Positions 19,832 through 27,442 of a stretch of 64,000 nt of DNA are shown here, piece after piece; within the stretch, counting starts at the first letter, position 1; each line of letters begins with the position of its first letter. The DNA comes from Gluconobacter frateurii. GTDB taxonomy: Bacteria; Pseudomonadota; Alphaproteobacteria; Acetobacterales; Acetobacteraceae. The notes under the pieces are model-generated. The model was not told the DNA's origin and searched no databases. It saw only the letters and a program-made list of their open reading frames with translations. A program made the position numbers and the translations under genes. The stretch spans positions 1-64,000 of the forward strand of contig NZ_BEWN01000002.1 of NCBI RefSeq assembly GCF_002723955.1. The letters run 5' to 3'.

Positions 19832-20521
19832 ATGGAAGAACGGCAGGACCCATTTGACACCGATGAGCTGACACCAGACAGCACACCGGAACTGGACAGG
19901 GAAGCCTTCGACATCGCCCTCCTGCAATCCGCGTTAAGCCTGGCAGGAACGGACGGTTGGCACCGGTTCTCGCTCGTGGATGCCGCACGTGACGCAGGCC
20001 TGCCGGTCGATGCCGTGCGCTCCCGCTACCCCGTCAAACCCCTGCTCCTCCTCCGCCTCGGCCGACTGGCAGACGAAAGCGCGCTCCGGGACGACGGTAA
20101 CGGCGGCACCCTGCGCGAATACCTCTTCGACCTGATGATGCGACGCTTCGATATTTTCGAAGAATACCGCGAAGGCGTCCGCGCCGTCCTGCACGCCCTC
20201 CCTTACGATCCTCCCCTCGCTGCTCTTCTGGCGGGCGCCACCATGGACTCCATGCGCTGGCTGGCAGACGCCGCAGGCATGGACTGCTCTGGACTGGGTG
20301 GCCTCTGGCGCGTTAACGCCCTGACCGCAGTATGGGGCCACGCCCTGCGCGCCTGGGAAAAAGACGAGAGCCAGGATCTCGGCAGCACCATGGCTGCCCT
20401 CGACGGCGCCCTGAACCGCGCCGAACGGCTCGGCGTCCTCAAAGCTTCCGCACGTCGTAAAATGGACGACGCCATGCGCAACACCGGCCTGCCCGATCAC
20501 GAACTGGAACTTGAATCCTGA
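19832..20521 (+). CDS. COQ9-like protein (TetR-fold, lipid-binding family)
   Basis: 229 residues. The sequence has the TetR-like N-terminus (DIALLQSALSLAGTDGWHRFSLVDAARDAGLPVDAVRSRYP, where a helix-turn-helix would sit) followed by the COQ9-type helical body with MMRRFDIFEEYREGVRAVLHALPYDPPLAALLAGATMDSMRWLADAAGMD. COQ9 binds lipids and presents quinone intermediates to COQ7 in ubiquinone synthesis. The bacterial family is often called RpsU-divergently transcribed; no rpsU is adjacent here. AGGAG site 8 nt before the ATG. Confidence 0.8.
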   Translation: MEERQDPFDTDELTPDSTPELDREAFDIALLQSALSLAGTDGWHRFSLVDAARDAGLPVDAVRSRYPVKPLLLLRLGRLADESALRDDGNGGTLREYLFDLMMRRFDIFEEYREGVRAVLHALPYDPPLAALLAGATMDSMRWLADAAGMDCSGLGGLWRVNALTAVWGHALRAWEKDESQDLGSTMAALDGALNRAERLGVLKASARRKMDDAMRNTGLPDHELELES

Positions 20522-20590
20522 TATTGGGCTTTACGAGACATGCTGGTTCGGATTAAAAGCCGTTCCAGCGCGTTTCTGAAACGCGTCTGC

Positions 20591-20665
20591 TGGGGCGTAG
20601 CCAAGCGGTAAGGCAGCGGATTTTGATTCCGCCATGCGGAGGTTCGAATCCTCCCGCCCCAGCCA
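20591..20665 (+). tRNA. tRNA-Gln (anticodon TTG)
   Basis: Acceptor arms TGGGGCG/CGCCCCA, D-arm with AGCGGTAAGGC, anticodon stem CGGAT/TTCCG-type with loop TTTTGAT giving TTG, T-arm GGAGGTTCGAATCCTCC and an encoded CCA (20663-20665). The integrase gene begins 97 nt downstream, so this is the likely chromosomal attachment site of the mobile region. I found no second copy of its 3' end in the window. Confidence 0.95.
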
Positions 20666-20762
20666 AACTCCGATATAAATCATTGATATCAAACGGATTT
20701 TATTCGGGTAAAAAATTGAGTTTTGGGACTTTTCTCCATTTTCGTCCCCAAAACTGGCTCCA

Positions 20763-22397
20763 ATGCTCAAACGAAAAAATGGCTGTTACCACTTCCGCAG
20801 AGTAGTCCCTTCACATATTCGTGATGTTTTGGGGCAGACTGAAATCTGGCTCTCTCTAGGCACGCACAGGAAGAGAGACGCCACGTCCCGTGCGGGCATG
20901 ATATATGGACAGGTCGAGAACCTGTTCTGTTTCCTGTCGGGTGGTGGTGCCTTGCCTGAAAAGTTTGACCTTAAGAATTACCTTCTGGAGATGGTGAAGC
21001 TCCACCCGTCGGATTTCAAAGAGGATTGGCTGGCAGGAGCTAGTGCCGGAATTGACGTAAAGAAAAAATATCTCTCGGGAGCCTCTGACAGATTCCTTCA
21101 GCAGTTCGTGCAGGACGTGGATGGCCGAAACGCTCACCTTCTGAACGAAATCCAGCGTCTGGGTGCAGAACTGGAAGCTGCCAAAGCAGCAGGCAATCAT
21201 GAGCGGGAAGGTCAACTGTTAGCCCTGCTGGGTCAGGCCATCTCCAAGATACCCGATATGAGCCAGCAGGCTCCCGCTGCTCCTGTCATGCACCACCAGA
21301 TTCCGTCAAGAATCTCCTCGGTCCCCTTCAGAGACATTGCCAACAGGTATCTGGAAATTAAGAGGGCAAGCGTCTCCATAGAGACCTATAACCACTTTGT
21401 AGCCGCGTGCAGTCTGTTTGGCAGATTCACTGACACCACCCGTGAGCTGCATACTTTTACCCGTAAAGACTCATCAGCTTTCATCAACGTCTTGAGACAG
21501 ATGCCCAAATACTGGGGGAAATCTCCCAAAGAAGAAACGATGACTCTGGGAGAAATTGTCGCATACCACCGGACGCGAAATCCTGGATACGTGACTTTAT
21601 CAACAGACACGATGAGCCGACACATCAACAAGATGGCCGAAATCTGGAGTTATGCCATCTCGATTGGAGAACTGGACGACAAGAAGGAATACGATATCTG
21701 GTCGAAGCATATGGTAACGGCCATTAACGAACAGACCGTGGACAGAAGGCCGTTCAAGGAAACAGAGCTGGCAGCTCTCATGGAAACCCTGTGGAAGCCA
21801 CGGATTAATATCAACACAGTCAGACAGATTATATCCGTTGCGACCTATACAGGCATGAGGCTGGAAGAAATTTGCAGACTTCGCCCATGCGATATTCATG
21901 AAGTTGAGGGTGTTCTCTGTTTCGATATCCGGATTCATCGAGATGCGGATGGGAAGGAAATCTGGAACCCAAAATCAGAGGCCGGTGAACGTCTCATTCC
22001 CGTTCATTCCTATATCAAGAACTCTACCGGATTGATTGAACGCGCCAAAAACTGCGAGAAATCCAAAAGAGACCGGATATTTTTCGACCTTCCTTATGCT
22101 GCCTCCACTAATAAATATGGAGCGGCTTTCTCTCAAAGGTTTAGCAAGTTCAAGAAAGATGCGGGTCTGCCTCGTGAGACAACATTTCACAGTTTCCGAC
22201 ATCTGTTCCGAACCATGCTTGGTCACCGAAGCGATGGACTGAACTAGCCGGTAGAGTGGATTGACCAGATTCTGGGCCATGAAACAGCCGGAATGGGAAG
22301 CCATTACAATGCAGGGACAACACCATCGAACCTAATGAAAGTCGTTCGAACAGTGAAGTTCGAAAGCTGGGACCCCATGGAAATAAAAAACCGATAA
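20763..22397 (+). pseudogene. Tyrosine integrase interrupted by an in-frame amber codon
   Basis: The first open segment (20763-22247, 494 codons) begins MLKRKNGCYHFRRVVPSHIR, an N-terminal domain common in integrases next to tRNA genes, and reaches the catalytic region: first Arg in TYTGMRLEEICRL and HxxR in HSFRHLFRTML. It stops at TAG (22245-22247). The same frame then continues for 49 codons to TAA (22395-22397) with VEWIDQILGHE and GSHYNAG, the third-box histidine and nucleophilic tyrosine. Everything needed is there but split by one stop. Either a recent nonsense mutation or suppressed by readthrough. No convincing ribosome site precedes the ATG. Confidence 0.88.
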
Positions 22398-22428
22398 CGC
22401 TGCACTGAAACAAAACTGCATAACTGTC

Positions 22429-22437
22429 TGCTATACT
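22429..22437 (+). promoter_or_regulatory. Extended -10 promoter upstream of rep
   Basis: TGCTATACT matches the extended -10 pattern TGnTATAAT with one difference in the hexamer. No good -35 is seen at 17 nt. It lies about 55 nt before the leader reading frame and 118 nt before the rep ATG. Confidence 0.45.
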
Positions 22438-22447
22438 TCCCTCTCGT

Positions 22448-22474
22448 GACTGGAAAACATCCCGGAGACCAGTC
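22448..22474 (+). other. Stem-loop just upstream of the rep leader ribosome site
   Basis: GACTGG (22448-22453) and CCAGTC (22469-22474) pair around a 15-nt loop, and the strong Shine-Dalgarno AGGAGAAGG begins directly after it. A position like this suits a leader structure controlling Rep translation, but the sequence alone does not prove it. Confidence 0.4.
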
Positions 22475-22492
22475 AGGAGAAGGAAGTACGAC

Positions 22493-22585
22493 ATGTTTCT
22501 ACGACAGAACCATTATAGACCATTCTGCCCTTCTCTACGATTACACGGGGGAAGATGCAGGATGATGTGCAGTATGCCGAGATAG
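22493..22585 (+). CDS. Possible 30-residue leader peptide overlapping rep
   Basis: ATG 9 nt after AGGAGAAGG, the best ribosome site in the area, opens a 30-codon frame rich in Arg and Cys that ends in TAG at 22583-22585, 31 nt inside rep and in a different frame. It may be a leader peptide whose translation couples to Rep initiation, as in some plasmid replicons. Too short for homology; the call rests on the ribosome site and overlap only. Confidence 0.35.
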   Translation: MFLRQNHYRPFCPSLRLHGGRCRMMCSMPR

Positions 22586-23910
22586 ACCACTGGATAAGAA
22601 CCACCAGACCCGATGTCTGGCGCAGGCTGTTACCCCTGCATGGGATTTACAAGAACGAAATTACCCGCAAGGTCGCAGAAAACTGCGCGTTCCTTGCCTG
22701 TTTCGAAGAGACCGAACAGGTCGCCATGGAAGTCGTGGACTGGGTTGAAACCCTGTCACCAGACCTCGTTTCCAGCTTTGACCTTCTTTCCCAGTCATAC
22801 AGTGAACTGAAGCAGACCCAGCGAATCACAGGGCAGGTTCTCACACGCAAAGCCAACAGGTTACGCCGCAATCTCCGTAGAATGCTGGAACTCTCCCCTG
22901 AGCACGACAGGGTTCAGAAGGCCTTTGATGACGAGAAGCTGGCAGCCAGCAAGTCCTTCATCGTGGTTCCAGACAGACAGAATCCGAATACTGGCCTGTC
23001 AGCGCATACGCTGCGTCAGTGGCAGCTTAGAAAACACTATGCCGTCACTTTGGCGATAGCCGACAGCCTGCATGATTTTGCTACCGGATTTCTGGGCTAT
23101 CAGGGGCTGTTCCTGACCCTCACGTTACCCGGAGAGTATCACGCCTGTTCCTATGAAGAGGCCAAGGCAGAAATCTCCAGACGCTGGAAAACCGTCAGAC
23201 GCAAGGCACGGGAGAAAGATGTCCTCCTGCTGGGCATGACAGCGCTCGAACTCCAGGACGACGAAACACCTCACTATCATATCCAGCTCTATATCGACCC
23301 GACACAGAGAGCATGGCTTGAGGAGCAGATACTTCAGGCCTTCCCAAACGAGATTGAACGACAGTCGGAAGCCATCAAGGACATCCGCGATGTGCTGTCC
23401 GTCTCCCTCTATCTCACCAAGGACTACGGCAAGCCTGAGACCAGTCTGACCTTCATCGGTCTGACACGCGACATCCGAGCCCGTTACACGAGTATCTACG
23501 CAGGCAAGCGATACGGAACCCTGTCAGATGCCAGGATTGCCACAGCTCACAGACTGATAAAGCGGAAAGCCTTTGGCGGAACAGCACTGCTTCTGATGCG
23601 GGGATTTTCCGATGAGAGAGTAAACCGAATATCAGCACGCCATCCCGATTTCCATTATGTCCGCACAGGAATGCCAAGGGTTCTGACTGCTCTGGTGCAT
23701 GTCATGCATTTCAGGACAGTGAAGGATTTCAATACATCCCCTGTCAGCCAGACCTCCATGGTCAGACATCAGGTTTCAGCAGGGAAAACAGGGGTTCATT
23801 CTGATTTTGTTCCAACTTGTTTAAATGATTACCAAGAAGGTGTCCCCCATATTGGCCTCCCTTACGAACGGCTATGTTCCAGGAGTCAGCCCCCACCTAC
23901 AGAGGCATAG
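22555..23910 (+). CDS. HUH-endonuclease replication initiator (phage P2 gpA/rolling-circle Rep type)
   Basis: 451 residues. Three HUH motifs are in order: FLTLTLPGEYH (motif 1, about 186-196), TPHYHIQLYI with the HUH pair H240/H242 (motif 2), and SLYLTKDYGK with the single candidate nicking tyrosine Y286 and K289 (motif 3). This arrangement fits rolling-circle replication initiators related to phage P2 gene A. It would nick one strand at the double-strand origin and stay covalently attached. The N-terminal 180 residues are helical with no recognised domain. The last five codons with the stop (PTEA*) are part of a 16-nt repeat found again at 33011. Confidence 0.75.
   Translation: MQDDVQYAEIDHWIRTTRPDVWRRLLPLHGIYKNEITRKVAENCAFLACFEETEQVAMEVVDWVETLSPDLVSSFDLLSQSYSELKQTQRITGQVLTRKANRLRRNLRRMLELSPEHDRVQKAFDDEKLAASKSFIVVPDRQNPNTGLSAHTLRQWQLRKHYAVTLAIADSLHDFATGFLGYQGLFLTLTLPGEYHACSYEEAKAEISRRWKTVRRKAREKDVLLLGMTALELQDDETPHYHIQLYIDPTQRAWLEEQILQAFPNEIERQSEAIKDIRDVLSVSLYLTKDYGKPETSLTFIGLTRDIRARYTSIYAGKRYGTLSDARIATAHRLIKRKAFGGTALLLMRGFSDERVNRISARHPDFHYVRTGMPRVLTALVHVMHFRTVKDFNTSPVSQTSMVRHQVSAGKTGVHSDFVPTCLNDYQEGVPHIGLPYERLCSRSQPPPTEA
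23895..23910. repeat. 16-nt direct repeat, left copy (end of rep)
   Basis: ACCTACAGAGGCATAG, including the rep stop codon, occurs identically at 33011-33026 in the same orientation, 9.1 kb away. Possible recombination junction or element boundary. Confidence 0.6.
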
Positions 23911-24330
23911 GACATTGAAATCTGACTGGAAACACAGTGCAGAATGGACAGAAACGGGCAAGGGCGGGGTCGAACGCAAGTGTCGGTAGGTCGCGGTTCA
24001 AGGCCATACCTCCTGTCGCCACGTTTCTCCATTTCAGGAAACGCCTGCTCCTGAATTGCAGGATTTGCCAATCTACGCCTTGTGTCTCTGGACATCGTTA
24101 TGCACCGGGAAAGCCCTGTGGGAGCGCGTTACTGGACAAAAGCAGACCAATTGGCGCGCACGCTCTGTCAGACATAAATATTTTCCACGCAAAAAAGAGC
24201 CTAACGGCGCAGAATTACTGTTTTTATGGAGAGAGGCTCACATTCCGTGAGGCCTCTCATTTACCAGAAAACCTTATAAGTGAAGGTGGCGGCCAAATGA
24301 GCACATCAGCTCATAACCTCGCTGACACCT
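23911..24330. other. 420-nt non-coding stretch with a hairpin, candidate replication origin
   Basis: No convincing gene. It contains a strong hairpin at 24231-24258 (GAGAGGCTCAC and GTGAGGCCTCTC with one bulged base and a 5-nt loop) and AT-rich stretches at about 24170-24230. Lying directly downstream of a rolling-circle-type rep, it could hold an origin, but no nick-site motif was recognised. It may also simply terminate the leftward small-gene operon. Confidence 0.4.
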
Positions 24331-24552
24331 CTAGTCATCGAGTTCCCGCTTTTCATCGAGATGGCTCGTCACACACTCAAAAGAACGAATGAGTTTTCTA
24401 ATCTTTTGCTCTCTTTTACCCAAAGCCTGAGCCTTATCTTTTTTACCACACATCTCAAAAAGGAGACGTGCTTCTTTAAAGCGAGAGGCTTCCGCTTCCA
24501 GAGCTTTCATTTCGCGGCATAGTTCGGTGGTTGTGGTAGCAAGATTACTCAC
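24331..24552 (-). CDS. Small coiled-coil hypothetical protein
   Basis: 73 residues, GTG start overlapping the stop of the preceding 121-codon gene as GTGA, so translation is probably coupled. Highly charged and helical (MKALEAEASRFKEARLLFEMCGKKDKAQALGKREQKIRKLI reads as a coiled coil), no membrane segment. I do not recognise the family. Third gene of a leftward three-gene operon divergent from mobC-mobA, so a plasmid maintenance or transfer-control role is possible but unproven. Confidence 0.55.
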   Translation of the reverse strand: MSNLATTTTELCREMKALEAEASRFKEARLLFEMCGKKDKAQALGKREQKIRKLIRSFECVTSHLDEKRELDD

Positions 24553-24914
24553 GACTGACCTCCCTGTCCTTCATAGGACCAGGACAGAGGCTTCTTGCCC
24601 TTCATCTCTGCCAGAAGAGAAAAACCGAGGTCGAAATGGGCATGGAAGGCAATGGATGCCCCTGCATTGAACTCATCCGGAGCAAACCGGATAAACCACT
24701 GCACATACTGGGTTTCACAATCCCAGCTATGTCCGTGATATCGTTCCCAATCCCGGAAAACCAGTAATCCCAACGCAACAAAGAGCGCGTTTCCGAAGCC
24801 TTTTCGCTCCGCCTTAATATCTTCCTGCTCCCATCCCAAAGCACTGACTTCACTCGCTGGAATGCGTGAATCCAGAAAGAAGTTCAGCATATGGTCAGGC
24901 TTCACATCTCTCAA
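24549..24914 (-). CDS. Hypothetical protein in the element's small-gene operon
   Basis: 121 residues from a TTG at 24914 (an ATG at 24890, MLNFFLD, is an alternative). Aromatic-rich soluble protein with segments such as NALFVALGLLVFRDWERYHGHSWDC and FNAGASIAFHAHFDLGFSLL; no signal peptide, and no family recognised. It follows the 65-codon gene by 27 nt and overlaps the 73-codon gene by 4 nt. Confidence 0.55.
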   Translation of the reverse strand: MRDVKPDHMLNFFLDSRIPASEVSALGWEQEDIKAERKGFGNALFVALGLLVFRDWERYHGHSWDCETQYVQWFIRFAPDEFNAGASIAFHAHFDLGFSLLAEMKGKKPLSWSYEGQGGQS

Positions 24915-24941
24915 ATATGCAGATTTTCTAAGAGTTTCAGC

Positions 24942-25139
24942 CTACGCATTCGCACGTTTTGCTGTTGTGAACTCTTGTCCCTTCAGGTCTGTCCTGATGA
25001 GGGAAACAATACGCTCGACCTCTGCCACTGACAGGGGAGCATTGCCTATATGGCTTGATGTTCCAAGGGATTTAACTCTCTCGACTGCGTTCATTTCCGC
25101 AAGTTCGAACTGTTTCATTATATTATATACGTATGACAT
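24942..25139 (-). CDS. Small hypothetical protein, first gene of the leftward operon
   Basis: 65 residues, ATG at 25139 with GGAGG about 16 nt and AAGGA about 2 nt upstream, neither ideally placed. A helical sequence with LSVAEVERIVSLIRTDLKG near the C-terminus. Size, position upstream of two co-directional genes, and divergence from mobC would suit an antitoxin or small regulator, but no DNA-binding motif is identifiable. Confidence 0.5.
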   Translation of the reverse strand: MSYVYNIMKQFELAEMNAVERVKSLGTSSHIGNAPLSVAEVERIVSLIRTDLKGQEFTTAKRANA

Positions 25140-25364
25140 CTTCCTTTATCTTTCGCCTCCGTTTGTGGGGCAAGGAGACGTATAGCCCATACAGACCTCG
25201 ATGTCAAGTATTTATTTGGTCATTTCGAAAAATAAATGCTTTTTGATGAACCTATATATACAAATACTTCTGCATCACTCCGAAATCACTCCCGAATACA
25301 GAAGACCATACACTCTCCCCTGCATCTCTCAGAGCTATAATGACTCACGCGCGCGAGGGGCATC
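25140..25364. other. Divergent control region before mobC, candidate oriT
   Basis: AT-rich 225 nt between the small-gene operon (-) and mobC-relaxase (+). It has near-identical 11-nt tandem repeats CACTCCGAAAT and CACTCCCGAAT (about 25276-25297) bracketed by the inverted repeat CTTCTG (25267-25272)/CAGAAG (25299-25304). Repeats of this kind upstream of mobC are what a relaxosome-binding oriT would show. No known nic sequence was recognised. Confidence 0.35.
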
Positions 25365-25667
25365 ATGAAAACGGAGACATTACATATCCGGGTGAAACCG
25401 GAAGAACGGGAGAGACTGAAAACCACAGCAGGAGCACGCAGACTGTCTGTCTGGTGCAGGAAAGTCCTGCTGAACGAACTGGCAGGGGGGGCTGCGATTG
25501 CCGAAGAGCTTCTAGCCTTGCGTCGTGAGCTGTCTGCCATCGGGAACAACCTGAACCAGATAGCCAGACGACTGAACACAGGAGAGCAGGTCGATATCGC
25601 TGCCCTCCCTGCTGACATCGACACCCTGAAAGCCCGCATCAACAGGGTTCTGAGGCGGGTACGATGA
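25365..25667 (+). CDS. mobC: Relaxosome accessory protein MobC
   Basis: 100 residues. An N-terminal ribbon-helix-helix-like segment (LHIRVKPEERERLKTTAGARRLSVWCRKVLLNEL) is followed by the hallmark MobC motif RRELSAIGNNLNQIARRLN. MobC proteins bind oriT and assist strand opening for the relaxase. Its stop overlaps the relaxase start (ATGA at 25664-25667), the usual coupled arrangement. Confidence 0.9.
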   Translation: MKTETLHIRVKPEERERLKTTAGARRLSVWCRKVLLNELAGGAAIAEELLALRRELSAIGNNLNQIARRLNTGEQVDIAALPADIDTLKARINRVLRRVR

Positions 25668-27442
25668 TACTCAAGAGCAACCCCATCAGAACCTCCTCGG
25701 GGTCAGGAGCCATTTTCCATCATCTTGTGGAGAAGACAGACGAGAACGAGCACATCCTGTTGTGGAAAGGCAGACGTCAGGATGTCGATGACTGTATCGC
25801 GGATGCCGCCGCCTTTCATCGAGTGAACGCAGTCCAGCACTTCCAGGTCTCTTCGAAAGAGAAACTGACCGACGAACAGTTTGCCGACTGCATCACCATG
25901 CTCGCCAGAGAGTTCGGATTTCAGGCCTCGGATGTGTGTCTTGCCGTCATTCACACCAAGACCCGCCACGATGGCAAGGCAGACAATCGCCACTGCCAGT
26001 TTCTGGTTCGCACCACGCATGCCGAGACCGGCAAGGTTCTGGATGTCTCGCATCGCTATGAACGTCAGGAGAAGGTTGCCCGTCTGTTCGAACTGAAACA
26101 CGGTCTGGAACTGACCAGGGGACGCCATAACGTGGCGGTGTATCACGCTGTTCCCGAGGAATACCGTGACCGTCTGAAGGGGCTGTGCGAAGGACCGCTT
26201 CCGAACTCCTGCCTGTCAGACCCGCAATCGAAACTGTCCCAGAGACAGGGCGCCAGTCCGTTCGACATCAAATACGAGGTCCGGGAGCTGTTCTCCCGTA
26301 GCCAGAGCTGGCAGGCATTTGAACAGACCCTCACAGACCGTGGCTGGTCTCTGGAAGCGGGACAGAAGAAACCGGATGTTCTCATTCTGAAGGACGAAAA
26401 CGGGGTCTTTGTGGGCTCGCTCTCCCGTCTGCTGGGCCTGAAGAAAGCTGAGCTTCAGCAACTCAGAACAGACCCGGAGGCCATGAAGAAAAAGGGAGTA
26501 GCCAGCCCTGGCCCTCGTGACACACGAGACCCAACTGGCAAGGGGGAAGCCCCCGTTGACCCCCATAGCGAGAGAGCTGAGGATTCCGATGAGACTTCGG
26601 AGGAAAAGGAAAAGGCTGGCTCCTCTTCCGGGTCTGCACTCCCCTCCCCTTCTCCGAACTCTCTGTCTCCAAAGCCTCACTGGCTGGGACCCATTGCTCC
26701 GCTTCTGCACTCGTCCCGCTCTGCCATCACAGAGGGCATGTCACACGCGGAAATCCAGTCGGTCATCGACTTCAATGCTCAGGAAGCGGAAAGAGACAAC
26801 CAGCTCCGTGAATTACTGCACGACCAGAAACGCTTTGCGGCCCTGCTGACCGAAATCCTTACCAGCTTTCAAAGCCAGTGGCAGAACCTGCCGTCCGAGC
26901 CATACCCCGACCCGAAAAGCCGGGAGGCTTCTGTTCTTCGCAAAACGCAGGAACAGAGACTGGAACCAGCCCGTCAGGCATGGAAACAGGCCAAAGAAAA
27001 AGCGAGTGTCTGGAATCTCTGGAACGGAGCTGACATCCAAAGAGCCAGAGCCGCGTTCGAGGCTCTGCTGCATCGCTATGGCTATGACCGCCACGAAGTC
27101 GGAAAACTCGACCTGCTGGACGATGACAATTTTGCCTATGCCGTGAACTGGATGGCGGAACGTGTGGCGTCAGGTCGGGAGCGTCAGCACAGGGCATGGC
27201 AGAAAACCCCCGAGGTTCGCCGTTACCTGACAGCGAAAGCCGGGATGGAGAGACTTGTGGCTCATCTGAAAGCCACAAAAGATGTGGAACTGCTGCTCCT
27301 GGCGAGAACCAGCCCGGAGGAGGCTCTGAGACGTCTGGCAGCACTGAAGGAGAACGAGAGACACGCCCGGCCAGTCAGGGACACTCAATCTCCTGACCAG
27401 CCCCGGCAAAAGCGTTCTCCCGTTCAGACCTTCTCGCTTTAA
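25664..27442 (+). CDS. Relaxase (MobA/VirD2-like nuclease), lacking an N-terminal tyrosine
   Basis: 592 residues. The relaxase domain spans about 1-160: IKSNP-like N-terminus MILKSNPIRTSSGSGAIFHH, HFQVSSKEKLTDEQ, and the metal-binding block around VIHTKTRHDGKADNRHCQFLV (His97, His102, His110). Relaxases usually carry the nicking tyrosine in the first 30 residues; here the first tyrosine is Tyr132, and His19-His20 occupy the expected place. A Ser/Pro-rich hinge (about 280-340) and a long helical C-terminal half follow. It should nick oriT and lead the strand during mobilization. The 3' end overlaps the convergent 290-codon gene by 4 nt. Confidence 0.8.
   Translation: MILKSNPIRTSSGSGAIFHHLVEKTDENEHILLWKGRRQDVDDCIADAAAFHRVNAVQHFQVSSKEKLTDEQFADCITMLAREFGFQASDVCLAVIHTKTRHDGKADNRHCQFLVRTTHAETGKVLDVSHRYERQEKVARLFELKHGLELTRGRHNVAVYHAVPEEYRDRLKGLCEGPLPNSCLSDPQSKLSQRQGASPFDIKYEVRELFSRSQSWQAFEQTLTDRGWSLEAGQKKPDVLILKDENGVFVGSLSRLLGLKKAELQQLRTDPEAMKKKGVASPGPRDTRDPTGKGEAPVDPHSERAEDSDETSEEKEKAGSSSGSALPSPSPNSLSPKPHWLGPIAPLLHSSRSAITEGMSHAEIQSVIDFNAQEAERDNQLRELLHDQKRFAALLTEILTSFQSQWQNLPSEPYPDPKSREASVLRKTQEQRLEPARQAWKQAKEKASVWNLWNGADIQRARAAFEALLHRYGYDRHEVGKLDLLDDDNFAYAVNWMAERVASGRERQHRAWQKTPEVRRYLTAKAGMERLVAHLKATKDVELLLLARTSPEEALRRLAALKENERHARPVRDTQSPDQPRQKRSPVQTFSL

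Noticed and set aside
20640-20665. A direct repeat of the tRNA-Gln 3' end as right attachment site of the element
   Set aside because: I looked for the T-arm and acceptor sequence through 22-40 kb and found only short coincidental matches (for example GTCGAATCC near 32872). No right boundary can be claimed.
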